A DNA stretch of 64,000 bases from Nocardia fluminea (lineage in GTDB: Bacteria > Actinomycetota > Actinomycetes > Mycobacteriales > Mycobacteriaceae): NCBI RefSeq assembly GCF_002846365.1, contig NZ_PJMW01000002.1:4030001-4094000 (forward strand). Direction: 5' to 3'. Positions within the stretch are counted from its first letter, which is position 1. Each line of letters starts with the position of its first letter. The position numbers and the translations under genes are program-made. The notes below the pieces were generated by a model that was given only the letters and a program-made list of their open reading frames with translations, ran no database searches and was not told where the DNA came from. Positions 9,967 to 18,700 of the stretch are shown here, piece after piece.

Positions 9967-10587
9967 ATGGTCGTGCGGGTGTCGACTCGAAAGTGGTGGG
10001 GTGTGGCCGATTTCGTGGAGCAGTATGCGTTCGTGCGGTGGCCGGTGGTCGCCGCGTTCGTGCTGGCGACGTGCATCGTGGCGACCCGGCTGACCAGGCG
10101 GACCCCGCTCACGCACCGGATCGATACCGCCTCCGACAGCGCGCACCTGCTCATGTGCCTGGTGATGCTGACCATGCTGGTGTTCCCCGCCGCCACCGAC
10201 CCGCACGCGATGCGCGCGCTGCTCACCGCCCTGACCGTGGCGTTCGCGATCCTGCTCGCCGAACGTGTCATGGGGTGGCTCACCGGGTCGGCACCCGACG
10301 GCGTGGTGGCACTGGGCTATCACACCGTCGCCGCCGCGGCGATGCTGTACGCGATGGCCGGGCACGGGGCGGTGCACGGCGCCGGTGGGGCGAGCTGGCC
10401 CGCCGTGGTGCTGGCGGTGCTGTTCGGCCTCGACGCGCTGCTCGCGCTCGGTACGGCGGGTCACCGGTCGGCCTGGCACCGCTTCGTTCATCCCGCCGGT
10501 GCCCACCCGCTGACCTCGGCGCTGGTGCCCCATGTGGTGATGGATATCGGGACCGCGTTCATGCTGATCGCCGCGTTCGGGCGGTGA
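9967..10587 (+). CDS. DUF5134 family membrane protein
   Basis: A 206-residue polytopic membrane protein with six predicted transmembrane segments. It shows Met/His-rich features of the actinobacterial DUF5134 family: HLLMCLVMLTMLVF, a GYHTVAAAAMLYAM segment and VVMDIGTAFMLI at the end. Conserved His and Met in membrane segments suggest metal handling, but that is an inference. ATG 9967 is given as the start; GTG 10003 is an alternative that trims twelve residues. It lies 58 bp upstream of the sigma-factor-like gene, possibly in the same transcript. Confidence 0.72.
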   Translation: MVVRVSTRKWWGVADFVEQYAFVRWPVVAAFVLATCIVATRLTRRTPLTHRIDTASDSAHLLMCLVMLTMLVFPAATDPHAMRALLTALTVAFAILLAERVMGWLTGSAPDGVVALGYHTVAAAAMLYAMAGHGAVHGAGGASWPAVVLAVLFGLDALLALGTAGHRSAWHRFVHPAGAHPLTSALVPHVVMDIGTAFMLIAAFGR

Positions 10588-10645
10588 ATACCGATCCACA
10601 ACCGCTCGTGCTGCGAATTGCCTTAGTGCGGGCAGGAATTCGACG

Positions 10646-11992
10646 ATGAGTGGGCAGCGCGGTCCCCAACCGCCGCCGGGGTCGCGCGGCGGCGGTCCGC
10701 GCATACCCCCGATCGTGGCCGGCGCCGACGATCGCGAGGAGATGCGCGCGCTCTACCGTGCCACCGGCGCCGCGGCGTTCGGGCTGGCCCTGCGGGTGCT
10801 GCACCGTCGCGGTGCCGCCGAAGATGTTGTTCGCGAGGGCTATCGGCGGGCGAGGGCCGCGCAGTGGATCGTCGACGAGGACGACGCGGGCCGGGAACCC
10901 GATCGCCCCGCCGGGCGATCCGGAGACGACACCGCGTCCGTCCCGCCGTCGCGGCCGGGCCCGGACCTCGGGACACCGTGGGGACGTTCGGCGTTCGTCG
11001 CGACCGAACAACGATCCGATCTGGCCTCCCACACCTACGGTGCGATGGACGTCGCCTTCGGTCGCGGCGTCGTCTACACCCACGACGGCGCCCGCGTGCC
11101 CGACAGTTCCGACGCCGATTCCGGCTCTTGTTCCGGGTTGCCGGACGACCTCGGCGCCGACCGCGCCGTTCCACTCCACCAGGGCGTCGAGGCCGCGGTT
11201 CCCGCCCCGCACCCGGACGACCCCGCAGTCCTCGGCAAGGCCGGTACCGATCGCGACGGCGCAGATCCACGGTCCTCGGGTCACCTCGACGACGATCTGC
11301 CGACCCCGGCCGGCATCGACACCGGACGGTTCGGGATGGACCAGCACAGTGCGCCTGTCCAGCTCGGTCACGACAGCCCGGCGTTCACCCCCGATCAGTC
11401 CTGGCTGCTCGCCCAGATCCATCGCCTCGCGGTCCAGCGCCTGCGGTTGGACCGCCGCGTCGGCGACGACATGCCGTGGCTGGCGGCCGCGGCCAGACTC
11501 GGCTTCGACGACCCGCTCGACAGCCACTGCGAGATCTTCGTCCTCGCCTACTACGGGGGCCGCACCTACCGGGCCATCGGCCGTGAACTGGGCCTGCGGG
11601 TACCGATGGTCACGCGGCTGCTGGCCGAGAGCATCGAACGGCTCGCCGAACAGCGGATTCCCCGGTGGACGGCCAAGCAGTCGTGGTGCCCACCCGGCTC
11701 GGTCCTGTCCTTGGCCGACGCCTACGCGCTCGACGCGGTCGCCGAACTCGAACACCACCACATCGAGAACAAACTCACCGCCACCACCCCGAACAGTCTG
11801 TCGCAGTTCGCCACCCGCGTGCGCGGTGTACACGAAGTGCTCGCACTGCTGGCCGCCGACGACCAGCACACCCCGCCCCGGGCGCTCGAGACCCGCATCC
11901 TCGCCGACCTGGGCACCGCGCCGCAGCGGCGCGGCCACTGGACGGCCAGACCGCCCTGGTTGCGCCGCTTCGGCGGTCAGCCGGAGAGCTAG
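10646..11992 (+). CDS. SigK-like sigma factor fused to RskA-like anti-sigma domain
   Basis: This 448-residue protein is a mosaic. Residues 30-75 (EEMRALYRAT...FGLALRVL...AAEDVV) look like region 2 of ECF19/SigK-type sigma factors. Residues 76-247 are a Gly/Asp/Pro-rich, probably disordered insert. Residues 251-272 (WLLAQIHRLAVQRLR) resemble the end of region 2. Residues 294-335 (EIFVLAYYGGRTYRAIGREL...RLLAESIERLA) resemble region 4 with its helix-turn-helix. Residues 353-425 (ADAYALDAVAEL...VRGVHEVLALLA...PPRALETRIL) resemble the sigma-binding N-terminus of the anti-sigma factor RskA, here without a membrane segment. In relatives sigK and rskA are separate adjacent genes. Whether the sigma part still binds core polymerase is unknown. 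The gene overlaps the convergent phzF-like stop by 4 bp. Confidence 0.72.
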   Translation: MSGQRGPQPPPGSRGGGPRIPPIVAGADDREEMRALYRATGAAAFGLALRVLHRRGAAEDVVREGYRRARAAQWIVDEDDAGREPDRPAGRSGDDTASVPPSRPGPDLGTPWGRSAFVATEQRSDLASHTYGAMDVAFGRGVVYTHDGARVPDSSDADSGSCSGLPDDLGADRAVPLHQGVEAAVPAPHPDDPAVLGKAGTDRDGADPRSSGHLDDDLPTPAGIDTGRFGMDQHSAPVQLGHDSPAFTPDQSWLLAQIHRLAVQRLRLDRRVGDDMPWLAAAARLGFDDPLDSHCEIFVLAYYGGRTYRAIGRELGLRVPMVTRLLAESIERLAEQRIPRWTAKQSWCPPGSVLSLADAYALDAVAELEHHHIENKLTATTPNSLSQFATRVRGVHEVLALLAADDQHTPPRALETRILADLGTAPQRRGHWTARPPWLRRFGGQPES

Positions 11993-12690
11993 AGCACCAC
12001 CACGTGGTCTTCGGCGACCCGGCCGCCGAGGCGAACCCACCCGTCGGAGTCCCACTCGGTGTAGAGCTGCGAACCCTGGCCCTGGGTGATGATCAGCCCG
12101 CGGCGCAGCTGCGCGGTGAGCGCGACCGCCGCCGCCCCGGTCGCCTCGTCCTCGGCGATGCCCATCGCGGGTGCGAACATCCTGGCGCGCAGCGCGCCAC
12201 GTGACTCGTCGATCCAGGCCCAGAAGTAGTGCTGTCCGCCGGTGAAGTCGACAGGCGACAACGCGGCCAGCTCCGGCACCGAAGCCAGCTGCTGGAAGGC
12301 GAATTTCGGGGTCCACTCGGCGCGCGCGGTGATCCAGGTCAGGCCGTCGGTGCGGTCGACGGCCACCGGCCCCGCGGGCACTCGCAGGGTGTGCACGGGC
12401 GTGTGCTGCGCGTCCAGCCACCACGCGGTACCCACGGTGGGGTGTCCGGCGAAGGGCAATTCGATCGCGGGGGTGTAGATGCGGATGTCGGCGATGCCGT
12501 CGACGGGATCGGAGACCACCGTGGTTTCGCTGAAGCCGAGCCGAGCCGCCAGTTCCTGCTTGTCGAGGGCGACGACATCGCCCGCGCGGGCGATGCCGAG
12601 CGCGTTGCCGAGATTTCCGGCCGGATCGGTGAACACTCGGACGACCTCGACCTGGATGTCGGGGGCATCGGGCACATCGTGTGCGTTCAT
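11989..12690 (-). CDS. PhzF family isomerase/epimerase-like protein
   Basis: A 233-residue PhzF-family protein, a fold related to diaminopimelate epimerase. Conserved landmarks are VEVVRVFTDPAGNLGNALG at the N-terminus, the LGFSETTVV segment holding the family acidic residue, ELPFAGHPTVGTAWWL, and a C-terminal EDEATGAAAVALTAQL loop. It is shorter than phenazine-pathway PhzF (about 280), like the mycobacterial homologue near nrdR. The substrate is unknown; no phenazine genes are present. The start at ATG 12690 fits the family N-terminus. Confidence 0.85.
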   Translation of the reverse strand: MNAHDVPDAPDIQVEVVRVFTDPAGNLGNALGIARAGDVVALDKQELAARLGFSETTVVSDPVDGIADIRIYTPAIELPFAGHPTVGTAWWLDAQHTPVHTLRVPAGPVAVDRTDGLTWITARAEWTPKFAFQQLASVPELAALSPVDFTGGQHYFWAWIDESRGALRARMFAPAMGIAEDEATGAAAVALTAQLRRGLIITQGQGSQLYTEWDSDGWVRLGGRVAEDHVVVL

Positions 12691-12767
12691 GAGCGCGAGC
12701 CTACCGGGGTGCCGCGCGCCGCCGATCGACCCTCGAGGGCCCGACGTGTTCGCCTCCGATACGGCGA

Positions 12768-12798
12768 CGGCCCCGATCCGGAATCCGGATCGGGGCCG
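12768..12798 (-). terminator. Rho-independent-type terminator of ahpC-ahpD
   Basis: A perfect 15 bp inverted repeat (CGGCCCCGATCCGGA and its complement) separated by one base, giving a GC-rich stem. It begins 37 bp after the ahpD stop on the minus strand and before the start region of the phzF-like gene. No T-run follows. Confidence 0.8.
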
Positions 12799-12835
12799 TG
12801 CGGCACCGGGAAGAGCAGGCGCGAAGAGCGGCAGA

Positions 12836-13375
12836 TCAGACGGCGGCCGAGGCCAGTGCCTCGGTGGATGCGACCGCCTGGCCGACGCCGGCGACGATCG
12901 CCGCCGCACGCAGCGACTCGAAGATCACCTCGCGCGACACACCGGCTTCGCGCAGCGTCTTCTCGTGTGCCTCGAGGCAGTGCGCGCAGCCGTTGATCGA
13001 GGACACCGCGAACGACCACAGCTCGAAGTCGGCCTTGTCCACCCCCGGGTTGCCGATGATGTTCATCCGCAGGCCCGCGCGCAGATCGTCGTAGCGGCCG
13101 TCCAGGAACGCCTTACCGCGGTAGAACACGTTGTTCATGCCCATGATCGACGCGGCGCCGAGCGCGGCCTCGTAGGCCTCGGCCGAGAGCACGTCGGCGG
13201 CCTCTTCGGCGATCTCACGCAGGGTGGTCGCCGAACGGGTGGCGGCGGCCGACGCCAGCAGAGTGCCCCACAGTTGCTGCTCGTTGAGCACCGTGGTGCG
13301 GGCCAGCGAGGACAGATTGAGCTTGAGGTCCTTGGCGTACTCGGGAAGAGAGTTCTTCAGGTTCTCGATGCTCAT
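12836..13375 (-). CDS. ahpD: Alkyl hydroperoxide reductase AhpD
   Basis: AhpD is a thiol-disulphide carboxymuconolactone-decarboxylase-fold enzyme. It reduces AhpC and, in mycobacteria, links it to lipoamide/DlaT. The 179-residue protein carries the active CxxC in [10 protein letters not shown] (Cys130, Cys133) with His137, as in M. tuberculosis AhpD. It lies 42 bp downstream of ahpC and ends in a strong hairpin. Co-regulation with ahpC by the divergent OxyR is expected. Confidence 0.95.
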   Translation of the reverse strand: MSIENLKNSLPEYAKDLKLNLSSLARTTVLNEQQLWGTLLASAAATRSATTLREIAEEAADVLSAEAYEAALGAASIMGMNNVFYRGKAFLDGRYDDLRAGLRMNIIGNPGVDKADFELWSFAVSSINGCAHCLEAHEKTLREAGVSREVIFESLRAAAIVAGVGQAVASTEALASAAV

Positions 13376-13417
13376 GACAGTGGGACTCCTCTGGGTGTTT
13401 CGGTGGGGAAGGGTGAA

Positions 13418-14005
13418 TCAGACGCTGGCCGAAAGGAGTTCGCCCGCGTTGATCGTCGGGTCGCCCTTCTTCCAGTTGCAGGCGCACAGCTCGTCGGACT
13501 GCAGGGCGTCGAGCACGCGCAGCACCTCGTCGACGTTGCGGCCGACCGAACCGGCGGTCACCGAGACGAACTGCACCTCGTTGTTCGGGTCGACGATGAA
13601 GGTGGCGCGATCGGCGACCCCGTCGGCGTTGAGAACGCCGGTGGCGGTGGCCAGTTCACGCTTGAGGTCCGACAGCATCGGGAAGGGCAGGGTCTTGAGA
13701 TCCTCGTGCTGGGCGCGCCACTGGAAGTGCACGAACTCGTTGTCGACCGAGGCGCCGAGCACCTGGGTGTCGCGGTCGGCGAACTCGTCGTTCAGCTTGC
13801 CGAACGCGGCGATCTCGGTGGGGCACACGAAGGTGAAGTCCTTGGGCCAGAAGAACACGATGCGCCACTTGCCCGCGTGGTCGTCGCTGGTGATCTGGGT
13901 GAAGTAATCGTCGGGCTGCTGCGCGTCGACCTTGGAGAGGTCGCCTCCGATGACGGCCTTGAGGTTGTATGCCGGGAACTGGTCGCCGATGGTCAGCAGA
14001 GCCAT
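13418..14005 (-). CDS. ahpC: Alkyl hydroperoxide reductase AhpC (peroxiredoxin)
   Basis: This 195-residue typical 2-Cys peroxiredoxin reduces H2O2, organic peroxides and peroxynitrite. The peroxidatic Cys61 lies in FTFVCPTEI and the resolving pair Cys174/Cys176 in ELCACNW, the same three-cysteine arrangement as the M. tuberculosis enzyme that works with AhpD. It starts at ATG 14005 behind a GGAG-containing leader, is first gene of ahpC-ahpD, and is divergent from oxyR with an 80 bp shared control region. Confidence 0.96.
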   Translation of the reverse strand: MALLTIGDQFPAYNLKAVIGGDLSKVDAQQPDDYFTQITSDDHAGKWRIVFFWPKDFTFVCPTEIAAFGKLNDEFADRDTQVLGASVDNEFVHFQWRAQHEDLKTLPFPMLSDLKRELATATGVLNADGVADRATFIVDPNNEVQFVSVTAGSVGRNVDEVLRVLDALQSDELCACNWKKGDPTINAGELLSASV

Positions 14006-14085
14006 GCTTCGTCTCCTCAGTGGTGGTGTGGTTGATGTGAGCCTACTGAAAGGTAAACCCAATTGCTGCTCGTACACTGATAGGT
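14006..14085. promoter_or_regulatory. ahpC/oxyR divergent control region
   Basis: This 80 bp region between divergent ahpC and oxyR is AT-richer than its neighbours (AAGGTAAACCCAATTG) and has short TAC/GTA and TATC/GATA inverted elements. LysR-type regulators bind such divergent regions, so OxyR control of both genes is expected. The exact operator cannot be fixed by eye. Confidence 0.6.
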
Positions 14086-14994
14086 GTGAGTGATCAGACT
14101 TATCAGCCGACCCTGTCGCAGCTGCGTGCGTTCGTGGCCGTCGCCGAATACCGGCATTTCGGCACCGCCGCAGCGCGATTGACTGTGAGTCAACCCACGT
14201 TATCGCAGGCACTGGCATCACTGGAAAACGGTCTCGGGCTCCAGCTGATCGAGCGCAGCACCCGCCGCGTGCTGGTGACCGCCGCCGGGATGCGACTGCT
14301 GCCGCAGGCCATGGCGACTCTGGAGGCCGCCGATCGTTTCGTCGCCTCGGCGACCGGCGACACCCTCGGTGGCACGCTGCGCGTGGGCATCATCCCGACC
14401 GTCGCCCCCTACGTGCTGCCCGGGCTGCTGCCGGAGTTACGCCGCAAACTGCCCGGGGTGCTGCCCCAGGTGGTGGAGGATCAGACCGCGCGGCTGCTGG
14501 AGGGCCTGCGCACCGGCGTACTCGACGTGGCGGTGCTCGCCTTGCCCACCGAAGCCAACGGCCTGGTCGAGATCCCGCTCTACAGCGAGGAATTCGTGCT
14601 GGTGACCCCGCGTGGTCACGAACTCGCCGGCCGCACCGACCTGGCCGCGCCCGCCCTCGCCGACCTCCCGCTGCTGCTGCTCGACGAGGGGCACTGCCTG
14701 CGCGATCAGACCCTGGACCTGTGCCGCTCGGCCGATGTACAGCCCGGCACCGTCGGCGATACCCGCGCCGCCTCGCTGACCACGGTCGTGCAGTGTGTGG
14801 CCGGCGGGCTCGGTGTGACGCTGATTCCGGAGATGGCGGTGGCCGCGGAGACCGCGCGCGCGAGCTTGGACACCGCGCGCTTCGCGGCTCCCGCTCCGGG
14901 CCGCACGATCGGGCTCGCCTATCGGGGGTCGTCCGCGCGAGCCGCGGATTACGAATACCTCGCGGCGGTCATCCGCTCCAAACGCCCATTCTGA
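14086..14994 (+). CDS. oxyR: Hydrogen-peroxide-sensing regulator OxyR (LysR family)
   Basis: A 302-residue LysR-type regulator with an N-terminal winged helix-turn-helix (about residues 10-65, LSQLRAFVAVAEYRHFGTAA) and a periplasmic-binding-like effector domain. The two redox cysteines, Cys204 and Cys213 in EGHCLRDQTLDLC, are nine residues apart like E. coli C199/C208, so this OxyR looks intact, unlike the inactivated M. tuberculosis copy. GTG 14086 is the start, matching family length. It is expected to activate ahpC-ahpD. Confidence 0.95.
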   Translation: MSDQTYQPTLSQLRAFVAVAEYRHFGTAAARLTVSQPTLSQALASLENGLGLQLIERSTRRVLVTAAGMRLLPQAMATLEAADRFVASATGDTLGGTLRVGIIPTVAPYVLPGLLPELRRKLPGVLPQVVEDQTARLLEGLRTGVLDVAVLALPTEANGLVEIPLYSEEFVLVTPRGHELAGRTDLAAPALADLPLLLLDEGHCLRDQTLDLCRSADVQPGTVGDTRAASLTTVVQCVAGGLGVTLIPEMAVAAETARASLDTARFAAPAPGRTIGLAYRGSSARAADYEYLAAVIRSKRPF

Positions 14995-15767
14995 TCCGGT
15001 ATCAGAATTTCGTGGCTGTCCGTGTATTTCGGTCGATGCTGGTGTAACAGTGCGCCCGTTGATGAGCGAACAATTCTCATCGGCGCAGGTCGATCCGCGC
15101 AAAGCGGACTTTTCTCCACCCGGTTATCGCTGCGAACAGATATTTGATCTCGCAATTAGAGATAACATGATTTCAGGTGGATGCGAATCGACTGCTTTTA
15201 TGGGTCAAATAATTGCGAGCAAACTGCTGGCATACCTCGGCTCATGAAATTCTGGGAGAGCGGAAACGGCTGGTCGTGCCGCTGCGCTCCATGGGTTACG
15301 GAAGTGGTGAAAACGGGTCGCGCGGTGCCGAGATTCTCGGGCTGACCGTGGGGCGGCGGGTCTGTCGGCAGGCTGACCGCAGTGCCGGTGTGCCAACTCC
15401 TCGCTGACATGCCGGACTGAACTGCTCCTTCGCGTTCCCGGCCGTTCTCACCACACGCTATAGCGATCGGGGCAAGGCGGCAAGTGTCTGTGTGATATTT
15501 GCGGATCGATTCTGAATCGTGCTGAATTCGGTACCTGATCCCTGCTCGTCAGCTATCCGGGGTAGGCGGATGACCGAAATGTCCCATCGGTGAAGTGCGT
15601 CGGGCACGGGTCCGCGAGGTCAGGGGCACCGTTCGGAACAACTTCGCCTTCCTAAACGTCCGTTTCCGTCTTCGTGACCAGGTTGCAAGGTTTCGGAAAT
15701 ATGTTTCGGCAACTTTACGGCTATATAATCGACCTCTTGTAAGTAAGTAGTATGAGCGGAGGTCGAA
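14995..15767. other. Long intergenic leader upstream of the NRPS
   Basis: These 773 bp hold no gene I can support. The stretch is visibly AT-richer than the rest (for example 15120-15220), and its short open frames have codon use unlike the flanking genes. An inverted repeat ATCTC-N7-GAGAT lies at 15147-15163 and could be an operator. A consensus -10 lies near the right end. No recognisable iron box (TTAGGTTAGGCTAACC type) or MbtH gene was seen. Confidence 0.6.
15724..15729 (+). promoter_or_regulatory. Perfect -10 element (TATAAT) of the NRPS promoter
   Basis: TATAAT lies 38 bp before the NRPS ATG. The matching -35 region (around 15701-15706) is poor, which suggests dependence on an activator or extended contacts. 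A strong ribosome-binding site GGAGG at 15758-15762 sits 5 bp before ATG 15768. Confidence 0.6.
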
Positions 15768-18700
15768 ATGGGCCGAGAGAGTCGCGTCGATGGCAGTCAG
15801 GACCGGTCGAAGCGGTGGGATATCGGCTCTTTCCCTTCTTCCCGAAAAAAGGATTCGGGTAACGGTGCCGGCGCTCGGTCCAACGGCAATGGACACCCGT
15901 CGGTCGATATCCTTCCGCTGACGGCGGCGCAACAGGGAATCTGGTTCGCCCAGCACCTCACGGAATCGTCACCGATTTCGGTGGCCCAATACGTGGAGAT
16001 CGCGGGCGAGGTGGACGCCGAACTGCTCGCCGAGGCCTGCAGAACCGCCAGTCGCGAGTTCGGATCCGGGCATACGCGACTGATCGAGGTCGACGGAGAA
16101 CCGCGTCAGTTCGTCGACGAGGACCGTGGCGGTCCGGTGTCGGTCATGGACCTGCGCCATCACGCCGATCCGGTGGCGACCGCCCGCGCGCTGATGGTTC
16201 AGGATTACTCCGCCCCGCTGGACGTGCTGAACGACGACCTCGTGACGAGCATCGTGTTCCAGGTCGGCGAGGAGCATTTCCTGTGGTACCAGCGCGCGCA
16301 CCACATCGCGCTCGACGGATTCGCCGCGGTAACGATGCTGCACCGGATGACCGAGTTGTACAACGCCTGGGTGAAGTCCGAGGAACCGGCACCGTGCGCG
16401 GCGCAGGACCTGAAGGTCATCGTCGAGCAGGATCTGGCGTACCGGAATTCGACGCGTTTCGACAACGACCGCAAATACTGGCTGGAGCACCTGGCGGGCG
16501 CGCCCCCCGCCGTCAGCCTGGCCGGCCGCGTCGGCAAGCCCACCATTCATCCGGCGCTGGTCAGCACCGAGTTGCCCGAGGCCACCGCGCGTCTGCTGGC
16601 GAGCGTCGCGCTCGACCACGGTCAGAGCGTGGCACCGACCATCGTCGCGGCGTTCGCCGCCTATCTCGCGCGGATGACCGGCAGCGATGAAGTGATGCTG
16701 AGCCTGCCGGTGTCGGGCAGGCACTCCGCGGTGCTGCGCCGTTCCGGGGGGATGGTGGCGAACGTGGTCCCGCTGCGGGTGCGGGTCGCCGGGCGCAGCG
16801 TCGGGGAACTGATCGCCGCTGTGCAGAGTGAGTTGACGAGTGCGCTTCGGCGGCAGCGCTACCGCCAGGAGGACATATTCCACGATATGGGGATCGCGCG
16901 CGACGAGGCGGCATCGTTCGGACCGGCCGTGAACCTCATGCTGATCGAGAACGAGGTCGTGCTCGGCAACACGACAGGCCGCCTGAACGTCCTCACCTCA
17001 GGCCCTACCGCCGACCTCTTCGTCAATATCTACCCGGGCGCGGGCAAAGACAGTACGCATATCGACTTCCAGGGAAATCCCGAGGCGTACAGCCAGGACG
17101 AGCTCGCCGCGCACCACCGGCGATTCCGCATGTTCCTGCACGAATTCCTCGCCGGGGTAGCGGAGTATCCGGTCAGCCGACTGTCGCTGCTCGACGCACA
17201 GGAACGGTCCGCGCTGCCGCGGGTGCGGGGGCCGAGCGAAGTCGCGACACGGCTGTTTCCGGACATTCTGACCGAGAGTGCGCGCCGGAATCGTGGTGCG
17301 TGCGCGATCATCGCGGCCGGGCAGACGCTGACCTACGGCGAACTGGACGCCAGGTCCTCCCAGCTGGCCCGGCGGCTGAGCGCGCTGGGTGGTGGCCCGG
17401 ACACAGCGGTAGCGGTCATGCTGCGACGCTCGGCCGAATCCGTCGTGGCGACATGGGCTGTCGCGAAATGTGGTGCCGCGCTTGTCCAGTTGGATCCCGG
17501 GTACCCGCGCAAGCGTCTGGAGCACATGATCGCCGACAGCGGCGCGGCCGTGGCGATCACGCTCGACGGGTTACGCGACCGGCTCCCGCCCGCGATGAAT
17601 TGTGTGGTTCTCGATGATCCCGCCACCCTCGGCGACGGCGTCTCGGACGGGCGGATTTCCGACGACGACCGTATCCGGCCACTTCGGCCGTCCGATATCG
17701 CCTATATCACCTATACCTCGGGATCCACCGGCGCGCCGAAAGGCGTCCAGGTCACCCACACCGGCCTCGCGAACCTGGTCGCCGACCGCGTCGCCACGTA
17801 CGGAATCGACACGACCTCGCGGGTGTCCTACGCGCTCTCGCCCAGTTTCGACGCCTCCATGGAACAGTTCCTGACCTGCTTCGCGAGCGGAGCCACGCTG
17901 GTGATCGTGCCGCCGGAGGTGACCGGCGGCGAGCCGCTCACGCGACTGCTGGCCGAAGAGCACGTCACCCACCTGACGCTGACGCCCACGATGCTGGCCA
18001 CCGTGGACCCGCATTCGGCGTCCGACCTGCGGGTGCTCGTGGTCGGCGGCGATGTCTGCCCGCCGCACGTCATCGAGCGGTGGACACCGTCGTTGACCAT
18101 GTACAACGAATACGGTCCCACCGAGGCCACCGTGACCGCCGTCGGTGCGGTGCTGCGGCCGGGCCACGACCACGAGGTCGGTGGCCCCGTGCGCGGCGTC
18201 TCGGCGATGGTGCTGGACCGGACGCTGCAACCGGTACCGAAGGGCACCACGGGCGAGCTGTATCTCGCCGGGCCGGGATTGGCCCGCGGATACAGCCATC
18301 TGTTCGCCGAAACCGCCGCCCGGTTCGTCGCGGATCCGTACGGCGGCGCCGGCGAGCGGATGTACCGCACCGGCGACCTCGCGCGCTGGACCGGCGACAA
18401 CGCCGACATGACGCTGGAATTGACGGGACGCGGCGATTTCCAGGTCAAGATCCGCGGCTACCGGATCGAACCGGGTGAGATCGACGCCGTGCTCACCACC
18501 CACGAGGACGTGGATCTGTCGGTGACGGTGCCGGTGCGCAACAACGCGGGCACGACCGTGCTGGCGTCGTATGTCGTCCCGGTCGACGGCCGTCGGATCG
18601 AACCGCTCGACCTGCAGCGCTTCGCGCGTGATTCGCTGGCGCCGCACATGGTCCCGGCGGTGATCGTCGCGCTGGACAGCCTCCCGGTGAACGCCTTCGG

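Noticed and set aside
10559..12424. Minus-strand open frame of 621 codons across the sigma-factor-like gene
   Set aside because: It has no domain similarity and overlaps both the sigma-fusion gene and the true phzF-like gene in another frame; the forward frame carries recognisable sigma and RskA-like motifs.
15062..15247. Small gene of about 61 codons upstream of the NRPS (MbtH-like partner?)
   Set aside because: The translation has no MbtH motif, codon use is unlike the surroundings and no convincing ribosome-binding site precedes it.
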